The notes under the pieces are model-generated. The model was given only the letters and a program-made list of their open reading frames with translations. It was not told the origin of the DNA and did no database searches. This document shows, piece by piece, positions 7,054 to 16,128 of a DNA stretch of 64,000 nt (the stretch's first letter is position 1; each line of letters begins with the position of its first letter). Both the position numbers and the translations under genes were made by a program. The stretch is from contig JAQYDG010000001.1 of NCBI GenBank assembly GCA_028724265.1, positions 140,067 to 204,066 on the forward strand, in the 5' to 3' direction. Origin of the DNA: Actinomycetaceae bacterium. Lineage in GTDB: Bacteria > Actinomycetota > Actinomycetes > Actinomycetales > Actinomycetaceae.

Positions 7054-8160
7054 ATGCGTTCGATTATTGATATTGCAGATCTGAGTGTTGCCGAGCTTGA
7101 TGAGCTGATGGACCACGCTCAGCAGATGATCGCCGATCCGGCCTCTGTTGCCGACCTGCACGCCCACCACCAACTCGCCACCCTCTTCTTCGAGCCTTCC
7201 ACGCGGACACGTTTGAGTTTCGAATCCGCGATGTATGCGTTAGGCGGCTCGGTGGTGTCGATGTCCTCTGCGGCAAACTCATCCACATCGAAGGGCGAGA
7301 CGCTGGCGGATACGATTCGGGTGGTTTCGAACTACGTCGATGTGATTGCAATGCGTCACTTTGCAGAAGGATCAGCGCTCGTTGCTGCCCGCGCATCAGG
7401 CGTGCCGGTGATCAACGCAGGCGATGGAGGGCATTTTCACCCCACGCAGACTCTCGCTGATGTCCTGACGATTCAGCGCGCACATGCTCAGCTGGGCGGC
7501 CAGAGGATCGTGGTGGTTGGCGATCTGCTCTACGGGCGCACAGTGCATTCCTTGGTGAGGTGCCTGGCGCGCTACGAGGGGAACAGCTTCGTGTTCGTGT
7601 CGCCGCAGGAGCTGAGGATGCCGGCAGGGTTCTTGCAGCGTGAACTTGCCAGCCGAGGTATTCCCTACGAAGAAACGTCTGATTTTGCTGGGGCGATACG
7701 TGGTGCCGATGTGTTGTATATGACGAGGATCCAACGTGAACGCTTCGCGGATATCGACACCTATCACCGGCTGGCAGGGAGCTTCATTCTGACACCGAAG
7801 CTGATGGAGAGTGCGAGTGAGGAGATGATCGTGCTGCATCCGCTTCCCCGTGTTGATGAAATTAGCCCAGCTGTGGATGCAGATCCGCGTGCGAAGTATT
7901 TTGAGGAGACGTTCAACGGCAAGATGATGCGGATGGCGCTGATCGACTTCCTGGTGAAGGATGCCCAGGCGTCACCCCGCAAGGATCCTCGCCCTGAACT
8001 GGAGGAGGCATGTACCCTCTCCGACGTATCGTGCACGAACCGCCTGTGCATTACACAGCAGGAGCGCGAACTGCAGCCCCTGTTTATTCAGCATGACGAG
8101 AGTGTGAGGTGTGCATACTGCGAGGCTCCCGTTCAGGCTGCGGTTCCGGTTCGGGCTTAG
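7054..8160 (+). CDS. pyrB: Aspartate carbamoyltransferase catalytic chain fused to a PyrI-type zinc domain
   Basis: Catalyses carbamoyl phosphate plus aspartate to N-carbamoyl-aspartate. The catalytic part (residues 1-310) carries FFEPSTRTRLSFE (STRT at 49-52), MRHFAEGSA, the HPTQTLADVLTI aspartate-domain motif and VLHPLPRVDEI. After the usual PyrB end (ALIDFLVK) follow about 55 more residues, with C327-x4-C332 and C353-x2-C356 in the context CTNRLCIT...RCAYCE. This closely matches the zinc domain of the ATCase regulatory chain PyrI. The nucleotide-binding allosteric domain of PyrI is absent. A start ATG with AAAGGAG is clear. Last gene of the block, followed by a terminator. Confidence 0.95.
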   Translation: MRSIIDIADLSVAELDELMDHAQQMIADPASVADLHAHHQLATLFFEPSTRTRLSFESAMYALGGSVVSMSSAANSSTSKGETLADTIRVVSNYVDVIAMRHFAEGSALVAARASGVPVINAGDGGHFHPTQTLADVLTIQRAHAQLGGQRIVVVGDLLYGRTVHSLVRCLARYEGNSFVFVSPQELRMPAGFLQRELASRGIPYEETSDFAGAIRGADVLYMTRIQRERFADIDTYHRLAGSFILTPKLMESASEEMIVLHPLPRVDEISPAVDADPRAKYFEETFNGKMMRMALIDFLVKDAQASPRKDPRPELEEACTLSDVSCTNRLCITQQERELQPLFIQHDESVRCAYCEAPVQAAVPVRA

Positions 8161-8175
8161 GGCTCCGGCTGAGGG

Positions 8176-8227
8176 CACCGCAAGGTGAAATCGCTCACGA
8201 AGCCGCCTTGCGGTGTCTCATTTTTTT
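8176..8227 (+). terminator. Intrinsic terminator after pyrB
   Basis: A perfect 10-bp stem (CACCGCAAGG at 8176-8185, CCTTGCGGTG at 8206-8215) with a 20-nt loop is followed by TCTCA and seven T residues. It ends the rightward azlCD-pyr transcription unit. Confidence 0.9.
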
Positions 8228-8254
8228 GGCGAGACTCGCGTTCAAGGATACGAT
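8226..8254 (+). promoter_or_regulatory. Promoter for the aminotransferase leader
   Basis: TTGGCG (8226-8231) and TACGAT (8249-8254) are separated by 17 bp, the optimal spacing for a housekeeping sigma factor. It begins right at the T-tract of the pyrB terminator and would start a leader of about 185 nt. Confidence 0.5.
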
Positions 8255-8261
8255 GAATGCC

Positions 8262-8403
8262 ATGCCGCCATTAGTGAGGCGGCATCAATACGAAGGACGT
8301 TGTGATGTTTTCTCAGTTCAGCGTCGCCTCTGAGCGACGATAAGGCTCCCATTTACTGGTGTGCTCTGCATTCATCGGGCACATCCCCGGAACGATAGCC
8401 GGG
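8262..8403 (+). promoter_or_regulatory. Structured 5' leader upstream of the aminotransferase
   Basis: Three inverted repeats lie between the promoter and the gene: ATGCCGCC/GGCGGCAT (8262-8285), CGTCGC/GCGACG (8322-8339) and CCCGG/CCGGG (8386-8403). A leader of this length with several hairpins before an amino acid metabolism gene suggests an RNA-level control element. I do not recognise a known riboswitch consensus. Confidence 0.4.
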
Positions 8404-8444
8404 CATGAGGAGTCGATATCGACCAGACGGATGGAGCTGAGAAT

Positions 8445-9623
8445 ATGACATATAAAATTGCTGAGAAGTGGCAGAGTATTTCCACTTTTTCCCTCGATGT
8501 AGAGGCTTTGCGCCACTACGACGATGTGATTGACCTCTCTATTGGTGATACGGATTTCGTCACTGATCCCGAGGTGATTAATGCGGCATGTGCCGATGCG
8601 CACGCTGGATACACTCACTACGGATTTCCCCAGGGGGATCCAGAGTTGATCGATGCAATCCGAGCATACTGGCGTGAGGATTTCGGGCAGGAAATCAATC
8701 CGGACAATGTATACGTGACGGCGTCCTCCTCGTTGGGCATGGTCATGGTGTTGATGGCACTGCTGAATCCCGGCGACGAAGTGATCGTGTTCAGTCCGTA
8801 TTTTCCTGTCTATCGCTCCCAAGTGATGGCGGCAGGCGGCCGGATCGTGGACGTGCCTCTTTCTGATTCCGACGGCTGGGCAATTCATGAGGATGCACTT
8901 GAAGCTGCGGTGAGCAGCAGGACGCGCGTCATTATTTTTAATAATCCGTGTAATCCCACAGGCGCTGTGTACGCAGCGGAGGACTACCAGGCGATTGCGA
9001 ATGTTGCGCTGCGTCATGATCTGATTGTTGCTGCTGACGAAATCTATACGGATTATTGTTTCGCGCCAGGCGTCAGCTTCGTCCCCATGCGCAGCCTGCC
9101 CGGAATGGCGGCACAGACGGTAACACTCAACTCGTTTTCCAAAAACTTCCTGATGACGGGGTGGCGTGTCGGCTACATGATTGCGGATAAGCCGTTGATT
9201 GACGCGGTCGGGCGCATTTCCGACACTCTGATTTATACAGCGCCGAGTATTTCTCAGCGTGCGGCGATTCGTGCGTTGGGTGTGCGCGAGCGGATCCGGA
9301 AGGAATACACGGCGGAGTACGGGCGACGACAGGCCTTAGCAATACGCAAAATCCACCACATTCCATATTTTGATCTTGTCGATCCGCAAGGGACGTTTTA
9401 TATGTTCCCTTCTATCAGGCGAACGGGTTTGACGTCCGCTGATTTTGTCGAGTTTGCTCTGCGCAACGCGCATGTGCTTCTCTTAGCAGGCGACGCGTTC
9501 GGCATCGCGGGGAGCGGACACGTTCGGATTGCTCTGAACGCTCAGCGGCCTGTGATTGACGAGGCTTGTGACCGTCTAGCTGCGGTGGCTCCTCAGTTCA
9601 CAGCCGGCGGCGCTGATTCCTGA
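8445..9623 (+). CDS. PLP-dependent aminotransferase, class I/II
   Basis: A 392-aa fold-type I aminotransferase. Features in order are YTHYGFPQGDPELIDAI, a glycine-containing cofactor loop near residue 90, FSPYFPVYRSQ, NPCNPTGAVY, the aspartate of VAADEIYTDY, the Schiff-base lysine in NSFSKNFLMTGWRVGY, and the C-terminal arginine in GHVRIAL. Substrate cannot be read from sequence. Aspartate, aromatic or alanine-type specificity and a cysteine beta-lyase are all possible. The neighbouring polar amino acid ABC transporter suggests that the imported amino acid may be its substrate. GGAG lies 9 nt before the ATG. Confidence 0.9.
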   Translation: MTYKIAEKWQSISTFSLDVEALRHYDDVIDLSIGDTDFVTDPEVINAACADAHAGYTHYGFPQGDPELIDAIRAYWREDFGQEINPDNVYVTASSSLGMVMVLMALLNPGDEVIVFSPYFPVYRSQVMAAGGRIVDVPLSDSDGWAIHEDALEAAVSSRTRVIIFNNPCNPTGAVYAAEDYQAIANVALRHDLIVAADEIYTDYCFAPGVSFVPMRSLPGMAAQTVTLNSFSKNFLMTGWRVGYMIADKPLIDAVGRISDTLIYTAPSISQRAAIRALGVRERIRKEYTAEYGRRQALAIRKIHHIPYFDLVDPQGTFYMFPSIRRTGLTSADFVEFALRNAHVLLLAGDAFGIAGSGHVRIALNAQRPVIDEACDRLAAVAPQFTAGGADS

Positions 9624-9724
9624 CGCGCTGCACTTCTCGGCATATCGGGCGATCCGTTGCGCTTGATGGGGCACGAGTTGTGCTGATACATATCCACATC
9701 ACTATTCGATGAACTATTCAATGA

Positions 9725-9745
9725 TGACGTCAACAGTGTGACGTC
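9725..9745. promoter_or_regulatory. Paired TGACGTC sites upstream of the binding-protein gene
   Basis: Two TGACGTC copies (9725-9731 and 9739-9745) lie 14 bp apart, about 45 bp before the lipoprotein start. Two copies of ACTATTC sit just upstream. The arrangement resembles a double operator, but no regulator can be named. Confidence 0.3.
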
Positions 9746-9789
9746 GCTGGCTTGCTATTGCGGCGTGCCGGAAAAAAGGAGAGGTTATT

Positions 9790-10674
9790 ATGTTCGCATC
9801 TATACATTCGAAGATCGTTGCCGGTCTGAGTATGATCGCTCTGCTGGCAGCAGGGTGTTCGTCAAACGCAGTGAGTCCCTCAGATGTTGCGTCATCCCAG
9901 GATGGCCAGGGGACAAGTGCTGGGGCGCAGTCGGGAAAAGCGCTGAGCCACATCAAGGATTCGGGAACCCTCAAAGTTGGGACTGAAGCGCAGTACGCTC
10001 CATACGAATTCAAAGATAAAGAGGCCAATTTCGCCGGTGCGGATATTGTGTTGGCTCAAAAGATTGCCGATAAACTCGGCGTGAAACTGCAAGTGGTGGA
10101 TATGTCGTTCGACGGCATTATTCCTGCTGTTCAGTCTGGCCAGGTTGATCTGGGTATTGCGGCATTTTCTACCACTCCTGACCGCGCGAAAGTCATTGAT
10201 TTTTCCGATCCTTACGAGAAGTCTGCGCAAGTGCTGATTGTTGCTGCTCAGAAGAAAGATACGTATACCACAGCTGCTTCGCTCAAAGGTCAGAAGGTAG
10301 GTGCTCAGAAGGGATCAATCCAGTCGCAGCTGGTGACCCAAGGTTTGCCTGACTCGACGCTTTTTGAAGCAGAAAAGTACCCTAACCTTGCGCTGGAAAC
10401 TCAAAATGGCAATATTGCCGGATTCGTGGTGGATCAGGCTGTGGGCAATCAACTGGTTGACACGTCCAATGGTGCCCTCGCCGCGTCCAGTTTTAAGTTC
10501 GACGATTCTGTTGCGCAGGTCGGTAAAGCGGTCGTGATGGCGAAAGGTAATGACGATCTGAAATCGGCAGTCGATGACGTGATCAAGCAGATGACGGCTG
10601 ATGGATCGTATAAGAAAGCCTACGACGATGCTGTGAAGCTCGCTGCGTCGCTCGGCTTGAATTCCGACAATTAA
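9790..10674 (+). CDS. ABC transporter substrate-binding lipoprotein, polar amino acid family
   Basis: Extracytoplasmic binding protein (family 3) that delivers an amino acid to the permease encoded next. The 294-aa precursor has a lipoprotein signal with lipobox LLAAGC (lipidated Cys about residue 23), a Ser/Gly linker, then GTLKVGTEAQYAPYEF, DIVLAQKIADKLG, FDGIIPAVQSGQVDLGIAAFS and YEKSAQVLIV, all typical of amino acid binding proteins. AGGAG sits upstream of the ATG. A large hairpin separates it from the permease gene, which would favour higher levels of binding protein than of membrane parts. Confidence 0.92.
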   Translation: MFASIHSKIVAGLSMIALLAAGCSSNAVSPSDVASSQDGQGTSAGAQSGKALSHIKDSGTLKVGTEAQYAPYEFKDKEANFAGADIVLAQKIADKLGVKLQVVDMSFDGIIPAVQSGQVDLGIAAFSTTPDRAKVIDFSDPYEKSAQVLIVAAQKKDTYTTAASLKGQKVGAQKGSIQSQLVTQGLPDSTLFEAEKYPNLALETQNGNIAGFVVDQAVGNQLVDTSNGALAASSFKFDDSVAQVGKAVVMAKGNDDLKSAVDDVIKQMTADGSYKKAYDDAVKLAASLGLNSDN

Positions 10675-10703
10675 AACCGAGGAACACGGCAGCTAACTCA
10701 CGA

Positions 10704-10764
10704 ACCAGAGCTGGGCGCTCTGTTCCAGGGTGCTCTCCCGCAGAGCCCTGCGCTCAGCTCTGGT
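10704..10764 (+). terminator. Intercistronic hairpin between binding protein and permease
   Basis: ACCAGAGCTG (10704-10713) pairs with CAGCTCTGGT (10755-10764), and further pairing extends inside. Only a weak T-run follows. It could be a partial terminator or an RNA-stabilising hairpin, a usual device for making more binding protein than permease. Confidence 0.6.
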
Positions 10765-10788
10765 CTGTTTGAACGTTGAGGATTTTGA

Positions 10789-11487
10789 ATGAGTTTCTTT
10801 CTCGCAATGTGGCAGCTGGTCACAAACTATTGGCCGTTTTTTCTCCAGGGTGTGCGTGCAACGCTGATTATTGCCCTGTTCACCGTCATTTTTGGCCTGA
10901 TCCTCGGGATCGTCTTGACGTTGATGCGCCTGAGCCGATTCCGACTTCTGCGGTGGCCAGCGAATGCGTATGTGGAGTTTTTCCGTGACACACCGCTTCT
11001 TGTTCAGTTGATGTTTATCTTTTACGGGCTGCCGATGGTGGGGATACAGTTCCCGGACGTTTCTTTTATCCCCGACTTTTCTCGTTTCATGGCCGGTATC
11101 GTCGCCATGAGTATGAACTCGTGCGCGTATGTGTCGGAGATCATTCGTGCAGGTATTCAGGCTGTTGATGACGGGCAGATGGAAGCAGCACGGTCAATAG
11201 GATTTACGCACGCACAGTCGATGAAACTCGTGGTCTTACCGCAGGCTGTGCGCAATATTCTTCCGGCGCTTGGAAACGAGTTCGTCACCGATATCAAAGA
11301 GTCGTCGATCGTGTCTGTGATCGGTATCAGCGATTTGATGTTTAATACGAATTCAGTGATCGCAGTGACGTATCAGTCGCTGCCTGCTATCGCGATTACC
11401 GCGATTATCTATTTTATTATGACCTTTGTGACCTCACGCCTGGTGGCGCTGCTTGAAAAGAGGATGAATCATGCCCGTCGATCATAG
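10789..11487 (+). CDS. ABC transporter permease, polar amino acid family
   Basis: A 232-aa HisM/GlnP-type inner-membrane permease. It shows the [22 protein letters not shown] motif region of the family, [14 protein letters not shown], and the EAA-type loop [17 protein letters not shown] that contacts the ATPase, with about five membrane helices. It has GAGG upstream of the ATG and ends 17 nt inside the ATPase gene, so the two are coupled. Confidence 0.92.
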   Translation: MSFFLAMWQLVTNYWPFFLQGVRATLIIALFTVIFGLILGIVLTLMRLSRFRLLRWPANAYVEFFRDTPLLVQLMFIFYGLPMVGIQFPDVSFIPDFSRFMAGIVAMSMNSCAYVSEIIRAGIQAVDDGQMEAARSIGFTHAQSMKLVVLPQAVRNILPALGNEFVTDIKESSIVSVIGISDLMFNTNSVIAVTYQSLPAIAITAIIYFIMTFVTSRLVALLEKRMNHARRS

Positions 11488-12271
11488 TCAGAATAACGGT
11501 TTGTCCCCTGTGAGCGGTGACGCTGTACCGCAGGTTAACGATGCTGCTTTTCTGGATGTACGCGATGTCCATAAGAGTTTCGGCAAGCGCGAAGTTCTCA
11601 AGGGAATCACTACTCAGTTCCACAAGGGTGAAGTGGTGTCCATTATTGGCCCGTCGGGCAGTGGCAAGTCTACGTTTTTGAGGTGTCTCAACCTTCTTGA
11701 GGTTCCCACATCTGGGTCGGTTATCCTCGATGGCGTCGATTTGACGGCAAAAAAGACAGATATCGATGCGCAACGTCAAAAAATGGGGATGGTGTTCCAG
11801 CAGTTCAACCTCTTCACGAACATGAACGTGCTGAAGAATTTGACCCTGGCGCCGATGACGATCAAACACGTCAGCGCCTCGGACGCACAGCAGAAAGCGA
11901 TGACGCTTTTGGATCGCGTCGGTCTGCGAGACTATGCGCACGCCTATCCCAGTGAACTCTCCGGAGGCCAAAAACAGCGTATCGCCATCGTTCGCGCACT
12001 CATGATGGAACCTGAAGCCCTGCTGTTTGACGAGCCGACATCTGCTCTGGATCCAGAAATGGTGGGCGAAGTTCTTTCTGTGATGCAGGATCTGGCGCGC
12101 GACGGGATGACGATGATCGTTGTGACCCACGAGATGCGTTTTGCCAGGGAGGTTTCCAGCCGCACAATGTTCCTCGATAACGGCGTGATTGCTGAGGATA
12201 AGCCGAGCCACGAGCTGTTTGAGCATCCGGAGTCGCAAAGGCTTCAAAGTTTCCTGCACAAGGTGCTCTAG
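11471..12271 (+). CDS. ABC transporter ATP-binding protein, polar amino acid family
   Basis: A 266-aa GlnQ-type ATPase that powers the amino acid importer. It has Walker A GPSGSGKS (residues 60-67), the Q-loop in VFQQFNLF, the signature LSGGQKQR, Walker [15 protein letters not shown] and the H-loop VVTHEM. About 30 extra residues precede the domain. It overlaps the permease gene by 17 nt and closes this three-gene unit. Confidence 0.94.
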   Translation: MPVDHSQNNGLSPVSGDAVPQVNDAAFLDVRDVHKSFGKREVLKGITTQFHKGEVVSIIGPSGSGKSTFLRCLNLLEVPTSGSVILDGVDLTAKKTDIDAQRQKMGMVFQQFNLFTNMNVLKNLTLAPMTIKHVSASDAQQKAMTLLDRVGLRDYAHAYPSELSGGQKQRIAIVRALMMEPEALLFDEPTSALDPEMVGEVLSVMQDLARDGMTMIVVTHEMRFAREVSSRTMFLDNGVIAEDKPSHELFEHPESQRLQSFLHKVL

Positions 12272-12404
12272 GCTGAACATTTCCTTGGCGAATGTGCCGG
12301 GGTGTGTGCGAGGACGGTATGCCTCTACTAGGATATGTGACGCCTTAACGATATGCGTGTCTATCCAGGCAGGGCACTGAGGGAAACTGGGGAGGGGGCT
12401 CGGG

Positions 12405-13916
12405 ATGCACGATGCGATGAATTTTGCGCAGTCCTTGGATCACGCGGCGTGGATGCATCCGAACCGCTCGTCCATCACCTACGGTGTGCAGCACTGGACG
12501 GTTGGTGAGTCAGCACAGACGTCTCGCCGTATCGCACAGCTCTTAATACAAGTGGGTGTTGCGCGCGGCGATCGGGTCATGATGGTGGCGCATAATTCCC
12601 CCTACCACTTCCTGGTGTATATCGCGTGTGCTCGGCTTGGTGCCGTCTTTGTGCCGGTGTTCTGGCGTCAGAGTGCAGCTCAGTTACAGGAGATTGTGAA
12701 TTTTATTGCGCCGCGCGTGTTGGTTGCGGATGCAGAGGTGGCAGCGCTGGGATCAATGGATTCTCCGGGCACATTGACGCATTTCGTCATTGACGACGAT
12801 CCGCTTTCCGGCCCGTTGGCTCCCGCACTTGCGAATGGATACCTGAGTTTCACGGCCGCCTACACCCCGTTCTCCGGCGCATTCCTCGCTGATGGCGACC
12901 AGATTGGCAGTGAGGATCTGAACCAGGTTGAGTATCCCACTGGCTTGGCTGCGCTTTTAGTGACGTCGGCATGCGAGAATGCAGCTGCGAATATGTGGAA
13001 GAGGACTGCTGCGCCGGATTCAGGCAGTGCTCAGCAGGAGAGCTCGTCCGTGGCACAGGGCTCGTCAGCCCCAGGGGAGAACAGCATAGGGGGTTCCAGC
13101 TCAGCGCGCCGATGTGACGCGGGGGTGCATGCGATTGAACTGACGCATGCCAATATGTGGTGGACTGCCAGAAATCTTCGCACGGATATTGAGTATTCGA
13201 ACATGGAAACGGCGCTTGTTGCCTCGCCCATGTCGCAGTTTATGGGATTCAGCTCGGCTGCTTTGGACGTTTTCGCCTCCGGTGGCCATATTGTGTTGAT
13301 GCGTTCCTTTGATGCCGAGAACACCCTAGATGTGTTGGCCAGGACTCGCGTCACCCTCTTCTTTGGCATCGCTGAGATCTGGCAGGCGTTGGTGGAGAGC
13401 ACGCAGTGGTCGTCCGCGGATCTGAGTCACCTTCGATATGTATTGGTCGGCGGCACGATCGCAGATTATCCGTCGCCTTCGCTCGTCGCTGCACTGGGTG
13501 CGCGTGGCTTGAATCCGATCACAGTGTGGGGCGTGGCAGAGCTCTCGGCCTCAGGAACCTTGCTGCCGTGGGATCGTGGTTTTGATCATTTGGAGTCGAT
13601 CGGCTACCCATTTATGTACAACCAGGTGCGCATCGTGGATAGTGCTGCTCTGCCCGAGGATCCGGCGTTGCCTGAGAGCCCTTCCTTTTCCGAGAGCCCA
13701 GCTGTGACCGGCGGCTTAGTGTCGGTGGGTGAGGACGCGTTGAGCGATGTCCAGCCTGGGGAAGCGGGCGAACTGGTGGTGCGCGGCCCTGCAGTTTCTC
13801 GGCGTTATTGGCATGACGAGGATCTCACAGCACGTGTCTATATTGGATCGTGGTTGCGCACGGGTGCTCGTGTTCGGGTGGATGCGAACGGCTTTTTGTG
13901 GCCTGTTGTGCCCTAA
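12405..13916 (+). CDS. Truncated, degenerate AMP-dependent (acyl-CoA) synthetase-like protein
   Basis: A 503-aa protein with the N-terminal architecture of acyl-CoA/AMP ligases (IAQLLIQVGVARGDRVMMVA, YIACARLGAVFVPV, VLVGGTI). The P-loop normally reading TSGTTGxPKG is replaced by TSACENAAANMWK, and a low-complexity stretch of about 50 residues precedes ELTHANMWW. The YGxTE motif reads WGVAE. The protein stops at GFLWPVVP, so the whole C-terminal swivel domain with the catalytic lysine is missing, and I see no continuation in other frames. It is therefore probably inactive as a ligase, a decaying or repurposed paralogue. It has a strong Shine-Dalgarno (GGGAGGGGG) and an intact frame. Confidence 0.75.
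   Translation: MHDAMNFAQSLDHAAWMHPNRSSITYGVQHWTVGESAQTSRRIAQLLIQVGVARGDRVMMVAHNSPYHFLVYIACARLGAVFVPVFWRQSAAQLQEIVNFIAPRVLVADAEVAALGSMDSPGTLTHFVIDDDPLSGPLAPALANGYLSFTAAYTPFSGAFLADGDQIGSEDLNQVEYPTGLAALLVTSACENAAANMWKRTAAPDSGSAQQESSSVAQGSSAPGENSIGGSSSARRCDAGVHAIELTHANMWWTARNLRTDIEYSNMETALVASPMSQFMGFSSAALDVFASGGHIVLMRSFDAENTLDVLARTRVTLFFGIAEIWQALVESTQWSSADLSHLRYVLVGGTIADYPSPSLVAALGARGLNPITVWGVAELSASGTLLPWDRGFDHLESIGYPFMYNQVRIVDSAALPEDPALPESPSFSESPAVTGGLVSVGEDALSDVQPGEAGELVVRGPAVSRRYWHDEDLTARVYIGSWLRTGARVRVDANGFLWPVVP
13650..13703 (+). repeat. 18-bp in-frame triple repeat in the degenerate synthetase gene
   Basis: Three 18-bp units (13650-13667, 13668-13685, 13686-13703) encode LPEDPA, LPESPS and FSESPA. 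They sit in a surface loop of the protein and resemble in style the repeat found in pyrF. Confidence 0.65.
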
Positions 13917-14023
13917 GGGCAGGATCACGCGTCGGAACACAGCGCGGCGCAACGTTGTCGCATTGTGTGTTCGCCCACATGTATCTGGTGACGTCCGTGT
14001 GCGGATTGTCTGCTCATTTCCGC

Positions 14024-14029
14024 TATAGT
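14024..14029 (+). promoter_or_regulatory. Candidate -10 box upstream of the oligopeptide transporter operon
   Basis: TATAGT lies 110 bp upstream of the first permease gene in a stretch without coding signs. No good -35 match is seen at the right distance, so the call is tentative. Confidence 0.3.
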
Positions 14030-14138
14030 ACGTAGAAATGACACCAGGTGACGCGGGTGCTTGAAGGTGAGCACGCCAGCATGTGGCCTCAGCGTCTGCG
14101 GTAGCTTAGAGTCATCACCCGATGAATGGAGGCTGCTC

Positions 14139-15122
14139 TTGCTCAGATACCTCGGTCGAAAAGTGTTGAGCTGGTTCGTCATGATTTTTGTTGCGACGAA
14201 TTTGGTTTACTTCCTTGCGAGTGCTTTTTTGGATCCGCGCGCGAACTACTTCGGTCGGCGCCCCCCAGTGCCAGAATCTCAGGTGGATGCGATCCTGACG
14301 CCGATGAATTTGAACGATAAGGTTCCGATTCTTGAACGGTGGTGGGCGTGGCTCAAGGGGATCCTGCTCCATTGGGACTGGGGTCAGGGATTCGTCCAGA
14401 AATCGGTGAACGACGCTATTTCTCACCGCATGTGGGTGTCGGCAGAGCTGGTGATGGGTGCGACGATCCTCGCCGTTATTGTCGGTGTGGCTCTGGGCGT
14501 GTATACAGCCTCGCGTCAGTACAAGCTCTCCGATCGTATTTGGCAGGCAGTGTCGCTGGTCGCCATGAATACGCACACCGTGGTCGCTGCTGTGGTGCTG
14601 GTGTTCTTGGCTGTTCAGATCAACAGAGCGACGGGGCACACCATCTTTTATGTGACGGGCAATGCGGGTGGTGCCACAACCAATATATTTGCGGCTCTCC
14701 TTCAGCTTTTCCAAAAGCTTGCGTTGCCGACGATTTCGCTCGTGTTCATTTCCTATGCGTCCTATCACCTCACACAGCGTTCGCTGCTGTTGGACAACAT
14801 TGAAATGGATTATGTGCGTACAGCGCGGGCGAAGGGCTTGACGCGTCACCAAGCGATCCGCAAGCACGCACTCCGGACGTCCATCATCCCCGTGGCAACC
14901 TCTGTTGCGTTCTCGATTCCCGGAGTCTTTACGGGTGCGACGCTGACTGAATCCATCTATGCATGGCAGGGCATGGGTCAGTATTTGGTGCAGACCATTT
15001 CGAAGAACGATGTGAATGGTGTGGTCGCCACCGCGGCCTTTACCGCAGTACTGACGGCGGTAGGAGCTATTCTTTCGGATATCTTCGTTGTTGCTCTCGA
15101 TCCACGCGTGCGCGTGAGCTAG
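14139..15122 (+). CDS. Oligopeptide ABC transporter permease (DppB/OppB type)
   Basis: A 327-aa permease with six predicted helices. The N-terminus from the TTG start reads MLRYLGRKVLSW, as typical for DppB proteins. The TTG is preceded by GGAGG at 6 nt, whereas upstream in-frame starts lack both. The EAA loop region YVRTARAKGLTRHQAIRKHALR marks the ATPase contact. A periplasmic loop after helix 1 is long, as in peptide permeases. First gene of a permease-permease-ATPase-binding protein unit. Confidence 0.9.
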   Translation: MLRYLGRKVLSWFVMIFVATNLVYFLASAFLDPRANYFGRRPPVPESQVDAILTPMNLNDKVPILERWWAWLKGILLHWDWGQGFVQKSVNDAISHRMWVSAELVMGATILAVIVGVALGVYTASRQYKLSDRIWQAVSLVAMNTHTVVAAVVLVFLAVQINRATGHTIFYVTGNAGGATTNIFAALLQLFQKLALPTISLVFISYASYHLTQRSLLLDNIEMDYVRTARAKGLTRHQAIRKHALRTSIIPVATSVAFSIPGVFTGATLTESIYAWQGMGQYLVQTISKNDVNGVVATAAFTAVLTAVGAILSDIFVVALDPRVRVS

Positions 15123-15132
15123 GGGACGTGTG

Positions 15133-16128
15133 ATGAACGAAATGGACATGAACAATCAGGATCGCAATGTGGCGCTCAATGATCGCGTGGTCGCAGGCCC
15201 TGATGTGGTGAATGTTGCCGTCCCGACGCGGGAGGAAGCAGTGTCGCAAGGATCGCGTCAGGCAGAAAAACACCTCTCAATGTTCGCGTTGTACCGGCGG
15301 CGTTTTATGCGCAACAAACCGGCTGTGGCTGGTCTGATTATTTTTGTGGTGCTTGCCTTTTTCGCCGTGTTCGGCAATATGATCGGCAATCGCTGGACTT
15401 TTGAATATCTGGATTTTACAGCCCTGACGGCTCCTCCAAGCCCCCGACACTGGTTTGGAACCACGGTGGGTGGGAATGACCTGTATGCTCAAGTCATCCA
15501 TGGCCTCGGGCGTTCCTTGATTATCGCGCTCGTTGTCTCCATCGTCACCACAGCAATTTCTGCTTTCGTCGGCGCGGCTGCAGCGTTTTTGGGTGGGACG
15601 CCGGAAAAGATCATTCTGACGATTATCCACTTTATGCTGATCATTCCCTCGTTCCTCCTGATCGCCATGTTGGTTGCGGGGTCTGGTGGCGACTGGAAAA
15701 TCCTGATCGGCGTCATGATCCTCTTCGGTTGGATGTATCAGGCGCGCGTCATATGGTCGTTAGCTATTTCTATCCGGGAGCGTGAATATGTGACGGCAGC
15801 GCGCTTCATGGGCGTGCCGGGGTGGAAGATTATCAGCAAGCACATTGTGCCCAATATCGGCTCGCTATTGATTATCAACGCAACGCTGGGTGTGGTCAGC
15901 ACAGTGATGAGCGAGACTGGTCTTTCGTTCCTCGGCCTCGGCGTGCAGCTGCCAGACGTGTCCTTAGGTAATCTGCTGACTGCTGGTGCAGCATCGGTAC
16001 AGTCGGCACCCTGGATTTTCTTCTTCCCTGCCGGCGTGTTGATGCTGCTGACTGTGTCGATGGCGCTGATTGCTGACGGCTTGCGTGACGCGCTGGATCC
16101 AAACTCATCTGCAGGAGGTCAACTGTGA
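15133..16128 (+). CDS. Oligopeptide ABC transporter permease (DppC/OppC type)
   Basis: A 331-aa permease that pairs with the preceding DppB-type protein. It has a cytosolic N-terminus of about 60 residues, the RRRFMRNKPAVAGLIIF entry helix typical for the OppC N-domain, a periplasmic segment with HWFGTTVGGNDLYAQV, and the contact loop EREYVTAARFMGVPGWKII. AGGGG lies 7 nt before the ATG. The stop overlaps the GTG start of the ATPase gene. Confidence 0.92.
   Translation: MNEMDMNNQDRNVALNDRVVAGPDVVNVAVPTREEAVSQGSRQAEKHLSMFALYRRRFMRNKPAVAGLIIFVVLAFFAVFGNMIGNRWTFEYLDFTALTAPPSPRHWFGTTVGGNDLYAQVIHGLGRSLIIALVVSIVTTAISAFVGAAAAFLGGTPEKIILTIIHFMLIIPSFLLIAMLVAGSGGDWKILIGVMILFGWMYQARVIWSLAISIREREYVTAARFMGVPGWKIISKHIVPNIGSLLIINATLGVVSTVMSETGLSFLGLGVQLPDVSLGNLLTAGAASVQSAPWIFFFPAGVLMLLTVSMALIADGLRDALDPNSSAGGQL

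Noticed and set aside
13917..14138. Missing C-terminal domain of the acyl-CoA-synthetase-like gene in another frame
   Set aside because: None of the three forward frames shows the expected GRxKxxI-type segment, so a simple frameshift does not explain the truncation.
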